Assembly: GCF_000716595.1 (NCBI RefSeq)
Contig: NZ_JNXC01000042.1
Span: 1-51,522, forward strand
Direction: 5' to 3'
DNA from: Saccharothrix sp. NRRL B-16314
GTDB taxonomy: Bacteria; Actinomycetota; Actinomycetes; Mycobacteriales; Pseudonocardiaceae
Length of the DNA stretch: 51,522 nucleotides
Positions 38,272-47,421 of this stretch are shown in pieces. Numbering within the stretch: position 1 is the stretch's first letter; each line of letters begins with the position of its first letter. A program made the position numbers and the translations under genes. The notes under the pieces were generated by a model. It searched no databases, was not told where the DNA came from, and was given only the letters and a program-made list of their open reading frames with translations.

Positions 38272-41183
38272 CAGGATCCCTCCACGGTGAGGTTGTCGAT
38301 CCGGGCCTTCCCCGTGAAGACCAGGTGAACGTCCTGCCGACCGGCCGCGTCGCGCAACGGCGCCGAGACGGAGGTCCAGGAGTACTTGTCGGCGGTGGTC
38401 GGCACGGCCACCGTGCCCACCAGCCGGCCGGTCGGGCCGCCGAGGCGGACCTCGACGGTCGTTGGCGCGTCCGGGTTCGCCACGCGGACCGTCAGCGACC
38501 GGGCGGACCGGCCGAGGTTGACGTCCGCGAAGGCGATCCACTGGCCGGCGGCCGTCGCGGCGACGGCGGTGCCGCGCTCCTTGGTGGTGTCCACCAGGGT
38601 GACGCCGGAGTAGTCGTCGAAGTTCTGCGCCTGGGTGGTCCGGCGCAGGTCACGCGGCGGGATCCGCTCGCCCCGCACGCTGATCGCGCGGGTCAGCGAG
38701 CCGACGATCAGGTCGTGCGGCGCGGTCTCCACCACCCGCTTCTCCCGCGTCACGTCCCAGAAGGACAGGTCGGCGGCGGCCACGGTGAACTCGACCGCCT
38801 TGCTCTCACCGGGTGCCAGCTCCACCCGCTCGAACGCGCGCAGCTGCTTGACGGGCTGCCGCACCCGCGACTTCTTCTGGTGCGAGAACAGCTGGACCAC
38901 CTCGGCGCCCGCCCGGTCACCGGTGTTCGTCACGGTCACGCGTGCCTTGACCTGACCGTCGGCGTCCACGGTGGTCCGGTCGACCTGCAACCTGTCGTAG
39001 CGGAACGACGTGTAGCTCAGCCCGTACCCGAACGGGTACAGCGGCTTGCCCTGGAAGTACTGGTAGGTGTGCCCGGACTTGGAGATGTCGTACCGGAGGA
39101 TGTCCGGCAGGTCCGCGTCGGACCGGTACCACGTCTGGGTCAGCCTGCCGCTCGGGTTGGTGTCGCCGAACAGCACGTCCGCCAGCGCGCGCCCGGTCTC
39201 CTGACCCGCGTGCGTGGTCCACAGGATCGCCGGGAGGTCCGCGGTGTCCCAGTCCCCCGAGTACGGGTAGCTGCTCTCCAGCACCACGATCGTCCGCGGG
39301 TTCGCCTTGCGCACCGCGTCGATGACCGCGCGCTGGCCGGCGGGCAGGACGGTGGTCTTGCGGTCGTCGTCCTCACGGCCGTTGATGAACGGCATGCTGC
39401 CGACCACCACGACGGCCGCGTCGGCGTCCTTCGCCGCCGCCACGGCGCTTTCCACACCGCTGTGCACGACCTCACGGCCGAACTTCGCCGCGGACTCGGG
39501 CGTCTCGGCGCCGACGGTGAGCTTGCCGTCCGCGCCGACGACCACGTACCTGTTCCGGCCGAACCACGACTGCGTGACCTCGTTGCCCGCGTACTCCAGC
39601 ACGTACGAGCCGTCGGGCTGCGCCAGGAGCTCGAACTGCTGCTGGACGAACCAGCCGTTGGGCTGCGCCGCGTTGTTGACCAGGGTGCGCCCGTCACCGA
39701 GGGACAGCGTCTTGCCGTTGGCCGCGGCCCGGAGCGTGACGGTGCCCTCGCCCCAGTCGAAGACGTCCAGCCCGCTCGCGTCGGTCGGCGTCGTCTCGGT
39801 GGCGGTGAGCGCCGCACCGGCCGGCGCGGTGGACGCGGTGACGTAGTTGCCGGTGGCCAGGTCCTTCAACCTGATCCGGTCCACGCCCTCGCTCGACGTC
39901 ACCGCCGCGCGTTCCGCCAGGCCCTTCACCGGCGTCATGCGGTAGGGCATGGTGCCCGAGTACCAGTCCTCGTACAGCGTGTCCGCCAGCTGACCGACGA
40001 CCGCCACCTCCTTGGTGTCCGCAGTGGACAGCGGCAGCGCCTTGTTGTCGTTGCGCAGCAGCACCATCTGCTCGGCGGCGGCCTTGCGGGCCAGCTCACG
40101 GTGCTCGGGCGCGTCGATGACGTCCGGGGTGATGGCCGCGTACGGGTTGCGGCCCGCCGGGTCGAACTCGCCGAGCCGGAAGCGGACCGACAGCACGTGC
40201 CGGACGGCGTCCTCGACGTCGGCCGTGGTCAGCAGGCCCTGGTCGAGCGCGGTCTTGATCGCCGCGGTGGTGGGCGCCGGGTTCTGGTTGTCCTCGGTGA
40301 AGCTGTCCAGCCCCGCCCGGACCGCCGCCGCGTTGCCCTCCGCCTTGGTCGCGTAGTAGCGCTGCGAGCCGGTGACGTTCGAGGCGCCCGCCGCGTCACC
40401 GACGATCAGCAGGTCCTCGTCGGTCCACGAGCGCACCACGTCGTCCAGGTCGTGCATGACGTGCGTGGGACGGCCGTTGACCAGGTTGTACGAGGCCATC
40501 ACGCCGGTCGCGGCGTTCGCCGAGACGGCCGGCTTGAACGCGGCCTCGTCGTAGTCCTTCATGATCCGCGGCGGCACGATCGCGTCGACCGTCGTGCGGT
40601 CGTCCTCGACGTTGTACGCCAGGTAGTGCTTCAGCGTCGGCGCGGCCTGGAGGTAGTCCGGGTGGTCGCCCTGGATGCCGTGGCCGTAGGCGGTCGAGAT
40701 CGCGCCGGTCAGGTGCGGGTCCTCCGAGTAGCCCTCCTCGTTGCGCCCCCACCTCGGGTCGCGCAGCAGGTTCACCACCGGCGCCCACAGGTTCAGGCCG
40801 TGGTGCGCCGGGTTCCGGGCGTGGAAGCCGCGGGCCTCCCGGCCGGTCACCGCGCCGACCTGCTCGACCAGGTCGGGGTTCCACGTGGTCGCCAGGCCGA
40901 GCGCCTGCGGGAAGACGGTCGACTCGCCGAGCCAGGCGACGCCGTGCAGGGCTTCCGTGCCGGTCTTGAACGCGCCGATCCCGAGCCTCGGGATGGCCGG
41001 CTGGTACTGGTGCAGCAGCGACACCTTCTCGTCGACCGTCAACCTGCCGAGCAGGTCGTCGATCCGGGCGGCGCGGGGCAGGTCGGGGTCGCGGAAGGGC
41101 AGTTCTTCGGCGTGCGCGGGCAAGGGTGCAAGCACCAGCGACGCGACCAGCGCCATCAGCACCGGCCGGCGGAGTCTCGACAC
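38271..41183 (-). CDS. secreted GH3 beta-glucosidase with CBM6-like tail
   Basis: A 970-residue enzyme with a signal peptide ending AHA. The GH3 N-domain has NLWAPVVNLLRDPRWGRNEEGYSEDP, KHYLAYNVEDDR and the nucleophile in LLIVGDAAGASN (Asp263). The C-domain is split by a ~130-residue beta-rich insert (residues ~440-570, YVTASTAPAG...WFVQQQFELLAQPDGSYVL, fascin/actin-crosslink-like). An Fn3-like domain (YPFGYGLSYTSF...) follows, then a CBM6-like module (QNFDDYSGV...). It releases terminal glucose or a related beta-sugar. It is the first gene of the operon, with a GTG start. Confidence 0.88.
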   Translation of the reverse strand: MSRLRRPVLMALVASLVLAPLPAHAEELPFRDPDLPRAARIDDLLGRLTVDEKVSLLHQYQPAIPRLGIGAFKTGTEALHGVAWLGESTVFPQALGLATTWNPDLVEQVGAVTGREARGFHARNPAHHGLNLWAPVVNLLRDPRWGRNEEGYSEDPHLTGAISTAYGHGIQGDHPDYLQAAPTLKHYLAYNVEDDRTTVDAIVPPRIMKDYDEAAFKPAVSANAATGVMASYNLVNGRPTHVMHDLDDVVRSWTDEDLLIVGDAAGASNVTGSQRYYATKAEGNAAAVRAGLDSFTEDNQNPAPTTAAIKTALDQGLLTTADVEDAVRHVLSVRFRLGEFDPAGRNPYAAITPDVIDAPEHRELARKAAAEQMVLLRNDNKALPLSTADTKEVAVVGQLADTLYEDWYSGTMPYRMTPVKGLAERAAVTSSEGVDRIRLKDLATGNYVTASTAPAGAALTATETTPTDASGLDVFDWGEGTVTLRAAANGKTLSLGDGRTLVNNAAQPNGWFVQQQFELLAQPDGSYVLEYAGNEVTQSWFGRNRYVVVGADGKLTVGAETPESAAKFGREVVHSGVESAVAAAKDADAAVVVVGSMPFINGREDDDRKTTVLPAGQRAVIDAVRKANPRTIVVLESSYPYSGDWDTADLPAILWTTHAGQETGRALADVLFGDTNPSGRLTQTWYRSDADLPDILRYDISKSGHTYQYFQGKPLYPFGYGLSYTSFRYDRLQVDRTTVDADGQVKARVTVTNTGDRAGAEVVQLFSHQKKSRVRQPVKQLRAFERVELAPGESKAVEFTVAAADLSFWDVTREKRVVETAPHDLIVGSLTRAISVRGERIPPRDLRRTTQAQNFDDYSGVTLVDTTKERGTAVAATAAGQWIAFADVNLGRSARSLTVRVANPDAPTTVEVRLGGPTGRLVGTVAVPTTADKYSWTSVSAPLRDAAGRQDVHLVFTGKARIDNLTVEGS

Positions 41184-41228
41184 GGGTCGTCCCCTTCGTC
41201 TTCAGGGGGAGCCGAGGCCCCCACTTCA

Positions 41229-41242
41229 TCGAAGCGCTTCGA
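41229..41242. promoter_or_regulatory. LacI box of the GH3-GH35 operon
   Basis: Perfect 14-bp palindrome TCGAAGCGCTTCGA, 46 bp upstream of the GH3 start. It lies immediately downstream of the -10 box and so covers the predicted transcription start. Confidence 0.8.
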
Positions 41243-41248
41243 CTGGCA

Positions 41249-41277
41249 ACCGTAGAGGCCGCCCGTGACGGATGCAA
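41249..41277 (-). promoter_or_regulatory. promoter of the xyloglucan operon
   Basis: On the minus strand, -35 TTGCAT (41277-41272) and -10 TACGGT (41254-41249) are separated by exactly 17 bp. The predicted start falls on the LacI box at 41229-41242. Confidence 0.6.
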
Positions 41278-41372
41278 CAGTGTTGGGAGCACCGAACCGG
41301 GGTGACGGACCGTGATGTGGCGGGGTGTCGCGGTGCGCGGTGATCGTCCGGTGAACGCCCGACGGTCCGAGC

Positions 41373-41403
41373 GGACCCGCCCGCGGGCTGCGCGGGCGGG
41401 TCC
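41373..41403 (-). terminator. strong hairpin after the protease gene
   Basis: Perfect 12-bp arms GGACCCGCCCGC and GCGGGCGGGTCC with a 7-base loop, located 9 bp downstream of the protease stop. Being symmetric, it may also insulate the GH3 promoter. Confidence 0.75.
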
Positions 41404-41411
41404 GGTCGCGG

Positions 41412-42563
41412 TCAGGCGGTGAGCAGTGCCAGGCCGTAGGTGGACAGGATCTCGTTGATCGGCTGGAACCAGGTCCGGCCGCCGGACGAGCAGTTGCCGT
41501 ACCCGCCGGACGTGACGCCCTGCGCCTGGTCACCGGTGATGAACGAGCCGCCCGAGTCGCCGCCCTCGGCGCACACGTTGGTGCCCGCCATCTGGTGCAC
41601 GTCGCCCTGGGCGTAGTGGATGGTCTCGTTGCGGGACTGGATCACGCCGCAGTGCCAGTGCGTCGTGGAGCCGGAACGGCAGACCGACGTGCCGACCGGG
41701 GCTTCCCACGAGCCGCGCACGAGCGCGTCGGACACCGTGCCCCAGCCGAGGACGACCGGCACGTTCCACCAGCCGCCGCCGGTACGGACCCACGCGTAGT
41801 CGTTGCCGGGGAAGGAGGAGCCGGCGAACTGGCCCTGCCAGGACCGGTCCCACCCGTAGACCTGCGCGCCGGTGCCGCCGCAGTGCCCGGCGGTGACGTA
41901 CCCGCCGTGCACCGAGAAGCCGATGGAGCAGCGGACGTTGCCGGTGTAGTACGGGTCGCCGCCGACGGTGCCGGCCGCGTACGGGACGGGCGCGGTGACG
42001 CCCTTCGTGTTCACCTCGACCGGGCCGGCTTCCCGTGCGGCGGCGAGGAACTCCGCGACCGCCGCAGTCTGCACGCCGGGTTGGACGTCGACCACGACCG
42101 CGCCGCTGCGCGGGTCCGGGTGCCAGCTGGTGACCGCCGACGGGACCTTGCCCGCCGCGGACAGCGCGTCGACGCGGTCCTTGAGCCGGTCCAGTTCGGC
42201 GGCGGTCCGGCCGACCAGGCGGGCTTCGGCGCCCGTGGCCCGGACCCGTTCGGCCGCTGCCGGGTCGGTCACGCCGACCACCAGCACGCCCTTGTCCTGG
42301 TCGAACCAGCTCCCGCCGAACGACGAGCCGGCCGCGGCGCGCGCGGACGGCGCCTGCCAGGTGGCCTTGGCCTCCTGGTCGATCCTGACCAGGGCCTGCT
42401 GCTCGGTGAGCCCGAACGCGGCCCGCATCGAGGACACCAGCCCCGGCGACAGCTGTGCCGACGGGGGTGCGGCCGGCGCGGCCTGGGCGGCCGGTGCGAC
42501 CACCAGTCCGCTCATCGCCAGCGCGGCGGCCACACTCATCTTTGTCAACGTTGTCATGCGCAC
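41412..42563 (-). CDS. secreted chymotrypsin-like serine protease (alpha-lytic/streptogrisin, S1)
   Basis: A 383-residue pre-pro-protease. After the signal peptide (ends AAQA) a ~150-residue propeptide with FGGSWFDQDKGVLVVGVTD matches the alpha-lytic protease pro-domain that folds the enzyme. The mature part begins near VPYAAGTVGGDPY. The triad is visible as His in TAGHCGG, Asp in GNDYAWV and Ser in EGGDSGGS. Six cysteines give likely disulphides. GTG 42563 lies five bases after AAGGAGGA; ATG 42557 is the alternative. The promoter carries a CebR-like box. Confidence 0.92.
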   Translation of the reverse strand: MRMTTLTKMSVAAALAMSGLVVAPAAQAAPAAPPSAQLSPGLVSSMRAAFGLTEQQALVRIDQEAKATWQAPSARAAAGSSFGGSWFDQDKGVLVVGVTDPAAAERVRATGAEARLVGRTAAELDRLKDRVDALSAAGKVPSAVTSWHPDPRSGAVVVDVQPGVQTAAVAEFLAAAREAGPVEVNTKGVTAPVPYAAGTVGGDPYYTGNVRCSIGFSVHGGYVTAGHCGGTGAQVYGWDRSWQGQFAGSSFPGNDYAWVRTGGGWWNVPVVLGWGTVSDALVRGSWEAPVGTSVCRSGSTTHWHCGVIQSRNETIHYAQGDVHQMAGTNVCAEGGDSGGSFITGDQAQGVTSGGYGNCSSGGRTWFQPINEILSTYGLALLTA

Positions 42564-42630
42564 GCAGTCCTCCTTGTCCACAGGGAGGCGCGGGGCCGCG
42601 CAGGAGTGGCCACGCGCCCAGGCAAGTCGT

Positions 42631-42644
42631 TGAGAGCGCTCTCA
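42631..42644. promoter_or_regulatory. CebR-like box upstream of the protease
   Basis: Perfect 14-bp palindrome TGAGAGCGCTCTCA, 68 bp upstream of the protease start, sharing the GAGCGCTC core with the box at 49645. Confidence 0.7.
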
Positions 42645-42693
42645 CACTGGTACAGACCATGCCAACCCTGCGGCCCGGCGTCAATCCCCGGGG

Positions 42694-45489
42694 TCAGCAG
42701 TCCGAAGTGCCCCGCGGCGGTTCCACCGACTCGCCCGCCGGCATGGTGATCTCGTACGTGCACGTCGGCACTTGGTCGAGGTCGTAGATGTCGGCGATGG
42801 TCAGGATCGCCAGCGGCCGGGTCCGGCCGGTGCGTGACTCGGCGAAGTCGATCGGGCCGGTGGCGCCCCTGAACGTGTTCGGCTCGCGCAGCTCCTGGGC
42901 GACAGCGGCCCGGTGCACGCGGTGTTCCGGTGCGGTGGACGGCGCCGACCCGTCCGGGTTGCGCACCCGGTTCCGGTCCAGGTTCTCCCGCACCGCCTGC
43001 ACGAAGAGGCTGGCCGCGTCGTAGGCGAGCCCGATCCGCTCCCCCGGCCACGGCATCCGGTCCTCGGGCTCGTCGAGCAAGCGGGCGAGTTCCGCGACCC
43101 GGCCGGGTCCGGTGACCCTCTTGCGCACCGTGTGGTGCCCGGTGCAGAACGCGACGAGGGAACGCTCGGCGTCACGGGAGGCGTCCGGCACGTCGGGATT
43201 GCCCTTCTTCAGGCAGTCCGGTCCGGCCAGCACGACGCGCGAGCCCATCGACACGAACGACACGGCGATGTCGTTGAACTCGTTCTTGAGCCGCAGGCTG
43301 CTCTGCGCGACGAACCGCGAGACGGTGTCGTCGCCGATGACCATCGGGCGTCGGTCGTCGCACTGGTGGACGACCGCGCTCAGGAACGCGGCGAAATCCC
43401 CTTCCCGGCCCGCGTAGAACGCGATCTCGTCCTCACCGCAGGAGATGGCGACCGCGCCGACGTTGTTCTCCCACGGCTGTGCGGCGTGCTCACCGCCGAG
43501 CGCCGTGGCCAGTTTCCCGACCAGGCTCCTGAGGTAGTTGTCGGTCAGCGGCGGGTGGTAGACGGTGACCGATTTGCGCTCGGCCCTGGCGTAGGCGGCG
43601 ACCAGTTCGGCCTGCACCTGGTTGCCCGGCACGAGTTGGAAGTAGAGCGGGGACAGGTCGCCCAGGCCCTCACCGGTCAGCGAGGTCGCCAGCACCGGCG
43701 TGCCGAGGTCGCCCAGCGCGCCGATGGCGCTCTCGGTGGCCGGCACCGTCAGTCCCATGCCGACGACGCCCAGGACCGTGGGGTCGGCGGCAAGCAGGGG
43801 TTCGAGGAATTCGTCGACGACGGTGCGGGCGGCCTCCATCTCGTCGCCGCCGTTGGCCACGATCACCCGGAGCAGCGGCTCGGACGTGCTGGTCTTGTTC
43901 TGGGCTTCCTGGCGGATCAGCAGCCCTTCCAGCTCTTCGGAGACGGAGTCGTCGGCGCCGGGATCGGACTTCGGGTGGGTCACGTCGGCGAAGTAGACCA
44001 GGCTCGCCAGGACCCGGTCGGGGTTCTCCTCGTGCAGCCGCTCGGCTTCCGCGTTGAGGTCGAAGATCGCGAGCTGCACCGCCTTCAGCCGTTCGTCGCG
44101 GCCGAAGACGTGCGCCTCGTCGTCGCTGTAGCCGATGCAGGTCTCGATGTCGGCGACCCAGCGGACGGCGACGCCCGCCCTCGGGTCGGGCAGGCAGTCC
44201 TTCTCCACCCGCACGTACCCCCAGCGGCCACCGGTCAGCAACCCGGCGACGAGCACCGCGCCCAGCACCGCGGCGACGACCGGTTTCCGGGCGGGCAGCG
44301 GTGGTTTGCGCGGCTGGATGTCACCCAGGTCGGGCCAGGCCGAGTCGTCGTCCTGGCTGAGCGCGGCGTCGGCGCCGACCTGCGCGGGCAGCCGGGCGAA
44401 GACGAACCTCGCGTCCGGGCGCAGCGACTGCCGGTGTCCGGGCAGCCCGTCCCACCAGAAGTCCAGCTCGCCCTTGATCCGGCTGACCGGCACCAGTGGC
44501 CGGTCGGCCTGGAGGTCGTGCGGCTTCTCCGCCGCGGTGGCGATCACCAGCAGCGGGTCGTGCTCGGTCGACTCGTTGCGGACGTCGTTGACGAGCCGCA
44601 GGAATTCCCAGCCGCCGTTCTCCTCGGTGACGCCGTCCAGCAGGACGACCGTGTACGCCGTGCGCTGCCACCGCCGCAGTCGCAGGCCGCGTGGCCGGTA
44701 CGCCGACCGGAGGTCTTGCAGGAACGCGTGCACCAGCAGCTTCTTCAGGTGCTCCGGGTTCTCCTCGCCCCGCCTGCCCGCGGTGAGCCGTTCGGCGAAC
44801 CCGGTGAAGGCGGTGGAGTGCCTGGGGACCATGAACGGTTGGCGCATCAGCCAGCGCGGTTCGCGGCCGATCAGCGGCACGCCGTGCACCCAGAGCCAGA
44901 AGCGCAGCGGGCGGTTCCAGACGGTGAGGGCCAGCACCAGCACCCGCAGCCACAGGGACTGGGCGGCCTGCCCGACCGCCGTGCGCTGCTCCGCTTCGGC
45001 GGGGCTGTCCGCCGCCGCGTACCAGTCGCGGAGCAACTCGGTGACCGCCCGGTCGTCGCGCCGGCTGCCGGGCCGCAGGGAGTGGCCGGTGAGCCAGTCG
45101 ACCAGCCGGTAGTGCCGGAACGACCGGAGCCGGTCGTGGCCGAACCGGTCGATCAGCAGCCGGCGGTGCAGCACGTCGAGCAGCGGCAGGAGGGGCACCT
45201 CACGGCCGACCCCCGACCAGCAGTCCCGGGCGTCCGCCTCGGCCTGGTCGGCCTGCACGAGGACGGACAGCACCTTCCGCTTCCGCGGCGTGCCGGCCTG
45301 TCCGAGGCGGGTCGACAACGCGTCCAGCACGTCGTTCCGCCCGGAATCGCGGATCAGGCACAGCAGCGGGAGCGGGCGGTCGCCGCGCAGCCCGTCCCGG
45401 CCGCGGCGCGGACGCCACCTCGGCCGGCTCACGAGGTCCCTGATCACGGACAGCAGCACGTGGACACCGCGAAAGAGAGGATCGTTCAC
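42694..45489 (-). CDS. putative receptor: NTPase-like N-half, TM, PBP1 C-half
   Basis: A 931-residue protein. Residues 1-~390 are cytoplasmic and resemble a STAND/AAA module (YTVVLLDGVTEENGGWEFL like Walker B, LVIAT sensor), but no Walker A is visible. A hydrophobic patch lies at ~180-205 and a clear transmembrane helix at ~400-420 (VVAAVLGAVLVAGLL). The outer half is a type-1 periplasmic-binding-protein fold (VQLAIFDLNAEAE, VLGVVGMGLTVPATESAI, GTPVLATSLTG, YFQLVPGNQVQAELVAAYA). It probably senses an extracellular ligand and signals inward. GTG start; no transporter genes nearby. Confidence 0.75.
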   Translation of the reverse strand: MNDPLFRGVHVLLSVIRDLVSRPRWRPRRGRDGLRGDRPLPLLCLIRDSGRNDVLDALSTRLGQAGTPRKRKVLSVLVQADQAEADARDCWSGVGREVPLLPLLDVLHRRLLIDRFGHDRLRSFRHYRLVDWLTGHSLRPGSRRDDRAVTELLRDWYAAADSPAEAEQRTAVGQAAQSLWLRVLVLALTVWNRPLRFWLWVHGVPLIGREPRWLMRQPFMVPRHSTAFTGFAERLTAGRRGEENPEHLKKLLVHAFLQDLRSAYRPRGLRLRRWQRTAYTVVLLDGVTEENGGWEFLRLVNDVRNESTEHDPLLVIATAAEKPHDLQADRPLVPVSRIKGELDFWWDGLPGHRQSLRPDARFVFARLPAQVGADAALSQDDDSAWPDLGDIQPRKPPLPARKPVVAAVLGAVLVAGLLTGGRWGYVRVEKDCLPDPRAGVAVRWVADIETCIGYSDDEAHVFGRDERLKAVQLAIFDLNAEAERLHEENPDRVLASLVYFADVTHPKSDPGADDSVSEELEGLLIRQEAQNKTSTSEPLLRVIVANGGDEMEAARTVVDEFLEPLLAADPTVLGVVGMGLTVPATESAIGALGDLGTPVLATSLTGEGLGDLSPLYFQLVPGNQVQAELVAAYARAERKSVTVYHPPLTDNYLRSLVGKLATALGGEHAAQPWENNVGAVAISCGEDEIAFYAGREGDFAAFLSAVVHQCDDRRPMVIGDDTVSRFVAQSSLRLKNEFNDIAVSFVSMGSRVVLAGPDCLKKGNPDVPDASRDAERSLVAFCTGHHTVRKRVTGPGRVAELARLLDEPEDRMPWPGERIGLAYDAASLFVQAVRENLDRNRVRNPDGSAPSTAPEHRVHRAAVAQELREPNTFRGATGPIDFAESRTGRTRPLAILTIADIYDLDQVPTCTYEITMPAGESVEPPRGTSDC

Positions 45490-45627
45490 CTTCGCCTCTT
45501 CCTGTCGGAATCGATCCGAGCAGTATCGAGGCGGCGGGTTCCGGGCGTCCGCGCAAAACGCCCGTCGTGCATTCGATCGGACGAATGTGAACCGACGATT
45601 CGCACGATTAGTGCGGTCGCCACGACC

Positions 45628-45657
45628 GGGTGCCGCCCACCCGCGCGGGCGGCACCC
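45628..45657 (-). terminator. hairpin after the M20 peptidase gene
   Basis: Perfect 11-bp arms GGGTGCCGCCC and GGGCGGCACCC with an 8-base loop, starting 7 bp downstream of the peptidase stop. Confidence 0.75.
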
Positions 45658-45663
45658 GATCGG

Positions 45664-46995
45664 TCACGAGTTGCGCAGGAACCGGTCGAGCACGCGGACG
45701 CCGAACTGCAACGCGTCCACCGGCACGCGCTCGTCCACGCCGTGGAACAGGGCGGAGAAGTCCAGGTCGGCGGGCAGCTTCAACGGGGCGAAGCCGAAGT
45801 TGCGGATGCCGAGCTGCTGGAAGGACTTGGCGTCCGTGCCACCGGACAGCATGTACGGCAGCACCTTCGCGCCGGGGTCCTCGGCCGTGATCGACGCCGT
45901 CATCGCGTCGACCAGCGCGCCGTCGAACGTGGTCTCCACCGGTGGCAGCCCGAGCCACTCGCGTTCCACGTCCGGGCCGAGCAGTTCGGCCAGCTCGCGG
46001 TCGAACGCCTCCTCGCGGCCCGGCAGGATCCGGCAGTCCACCGTGGCCTCGGCGAGCGACGGGATGACGTTCGCCTTGTACCCGGCGGAGAGCATGGTCG
46101 GGTTGGCCGTGTCGCGCAGCGTCGCGCCGATCATCCGGGACAGCGCGCCGAGCTTGCCGATGGAGCCCTCGATGTCGTCGTCGGGGAACTCCAGCCCGGT
46201 GATCTCCGAGACGCCGTCCAGGAACTCCCGCACGGACGGCCGCACGACGAGCGGGAACCGGTGCTCGCCCAGCTTCGTGACGGCCGCCGCCAGCTTGGCC
46301 ACCGCGTTGTCGTTGTGGATCATCGAGCCGTGGCCGGCCGTGCCGCGGACCCGGAGCTTGAGCCACCGGATGCCCTTCTCGGCGGTTTCCACCAGGTAGG
46401 CGCGGACGTCGTCCTTCATCGTGATGGAGAAGCCGCCGACCTCGCTGATGGCCTCGGTGACGCCCTCGAACAGCTCCGGCCGGTTGTCCACCAGCCACTT
46501 GGCCCCGAACAGGCCGCCGGCCTCCTCGTCCGCCAGGAACGCGAAGACGATGTCCCGGGGCGGCACCACGCCCTCCCGCTTGAAGCGCCGCGCGACGGCC
46601 AGGGTCATCGCGACCATGTCCTTCATGTCGACGGCGCCGCGGCCCCACACGTACCCGTCCTGGACCGCGCCCGAGAACGGGTGCACGGACCACTCGGAGG
46701 CGTCGGCGGGCACCACGTCGAGGTGCCCGTGCACCAGCAGCGCGCCCCGTGAGGGGTCGGCGCCGGCCAACCGGGCGACCACGTTCCCGCGGCCCTTGGC
46801 GCCCGACTCGACGTAGGTCGTCTCGTAGCCGACCTCGCCCAGCTTCTCCGCCACCCACTCGGCGGCGGCGCGCTCCCCGACGACCGTGGCCGGATCCCCC
46901 GTGTTGGTCGTGTCGATCCGGATCAGCTCGCTGGCCAGCGACACGACCTCGTCCTGCGCGAGCCGCAGCCCGGCCTCGTCATCCAAGTTGCTCAC
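45664..46995 (-). CDS. M20 family metallopeptidase/deacylase
   Basis: A 443-residue cytoplasmic enzyme. Metal-binding motifs in order are GHLDVVPAD, GAVDMKDM and ADEEAGG (catalytic and bridging acids). A dimerisation domain with GTAGHGSM sits in the middle, and SGGTDAKSF and ALFHGVDERVPVDAL supply late ligands. It is close to the ArgE/DapE/Acy1 group annotated M20/M25/M40; substrates are N-acyl amino acids or dipeptides. The GTG at 46995 follows AGGAAGG. Single gene with its own terminator. Confidence 0.9.
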   Translation of the reverse strand: MSNLDDEAGLRLAQDEVVSLASELIRIDTTNTGDPATVVGERAAAEWVAEKLGEVGYETTYVESGAKGRGNVVARLAGADPSRGALLVHGHLDVVPADASEWSVHPFSGAVQDGYVWGRGAVDMKDMVAMTLAVARRFKREGVVPPRDIVFAFLADEEAGGLFGAKWLVDNRPELFEGVTEAISEVGGFSITMKDDVRAYLVETAEKGIRWLKLRVRGTAGHGSMIHNDNAVAKLAAAVTKLGEHRFPLVVRPSVREFLDGVSEITGLEFPDDDIEGSIGKLGALSRMIGATLRDTANPTMLSAGYKANVIPSLAEATVDCRILPGREEAFDRELAELLGPDVEREWLGLPPVETTFDGALVDAMTASITAEDPGAKVLPYMLSGGTDAKSFQQLGIRNFGFAPLKLPADLDFSALFHGVDERVPVDALQFGVRVLDRFLRNS

Positions 46996-47421
46996 CCAGC
47001 CTTCCTACCACCACGCGCCCTACGCGGGGCCGACTGCGGTGAACCGGGCGGTGGTTCGAGCGGTGGTTCGGGCGAGGCCGACGCACCTCGATGACACCGG
47101 GTGGTGATCCCGATCCGCCTCCCTTGACACACCCGCGCCCTGGCGACTGCCGCCACCTGCTCCGGCAACCGCTACCCCACGGGTCGGGATGAACCGCTCC
47201 ACCCGCGCGGAGTTTCACTAGAACGCCGATGTCTCCGCAGGTCTCGATCGTCTCCCCATCGGCAGTAGGTCCGCAGCTGTTAGTCGCCTGTTCGCCTCGA
47301 ACCGACCATCGGCGGGTTGACGGGGTCGAGCCCGTGCCGGGACCCTTCGGTGCCGGTCGATGATCTCCGCGTCAGCGGCCGGTTCCGCCGCCGTCCAGTC
47401 GACACCGGATGGAGTGCCGTC
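46996..47421. other. 426-bp divergent region between M20 and NLP genes
   Basis: No coding frame has support. It holds a 12-bp direct repeat GCGGTGGTTCG(A/G)G (about 47049-47072) and a TTGACA at 47124-47129 with no matching -10. The first ORF codons upstream of the NLP start (47317-47421) lack a ribosome site. Confidence 0.4.

Noticed and set aside
42913..46752. Very long + strand frame (1279 codons) opposite the receptor and M20 genes
   Set aside because: It is the antisense of two genes with clear domains; its product is rich in Arg, His, Val and Gln, as expected for a GC-driven shadow frame.
47124..47152. TTGACA promoter in the M20/NLP gap
   Set aside because: No -10-like hexamer at 16-18 bp; probably chance.
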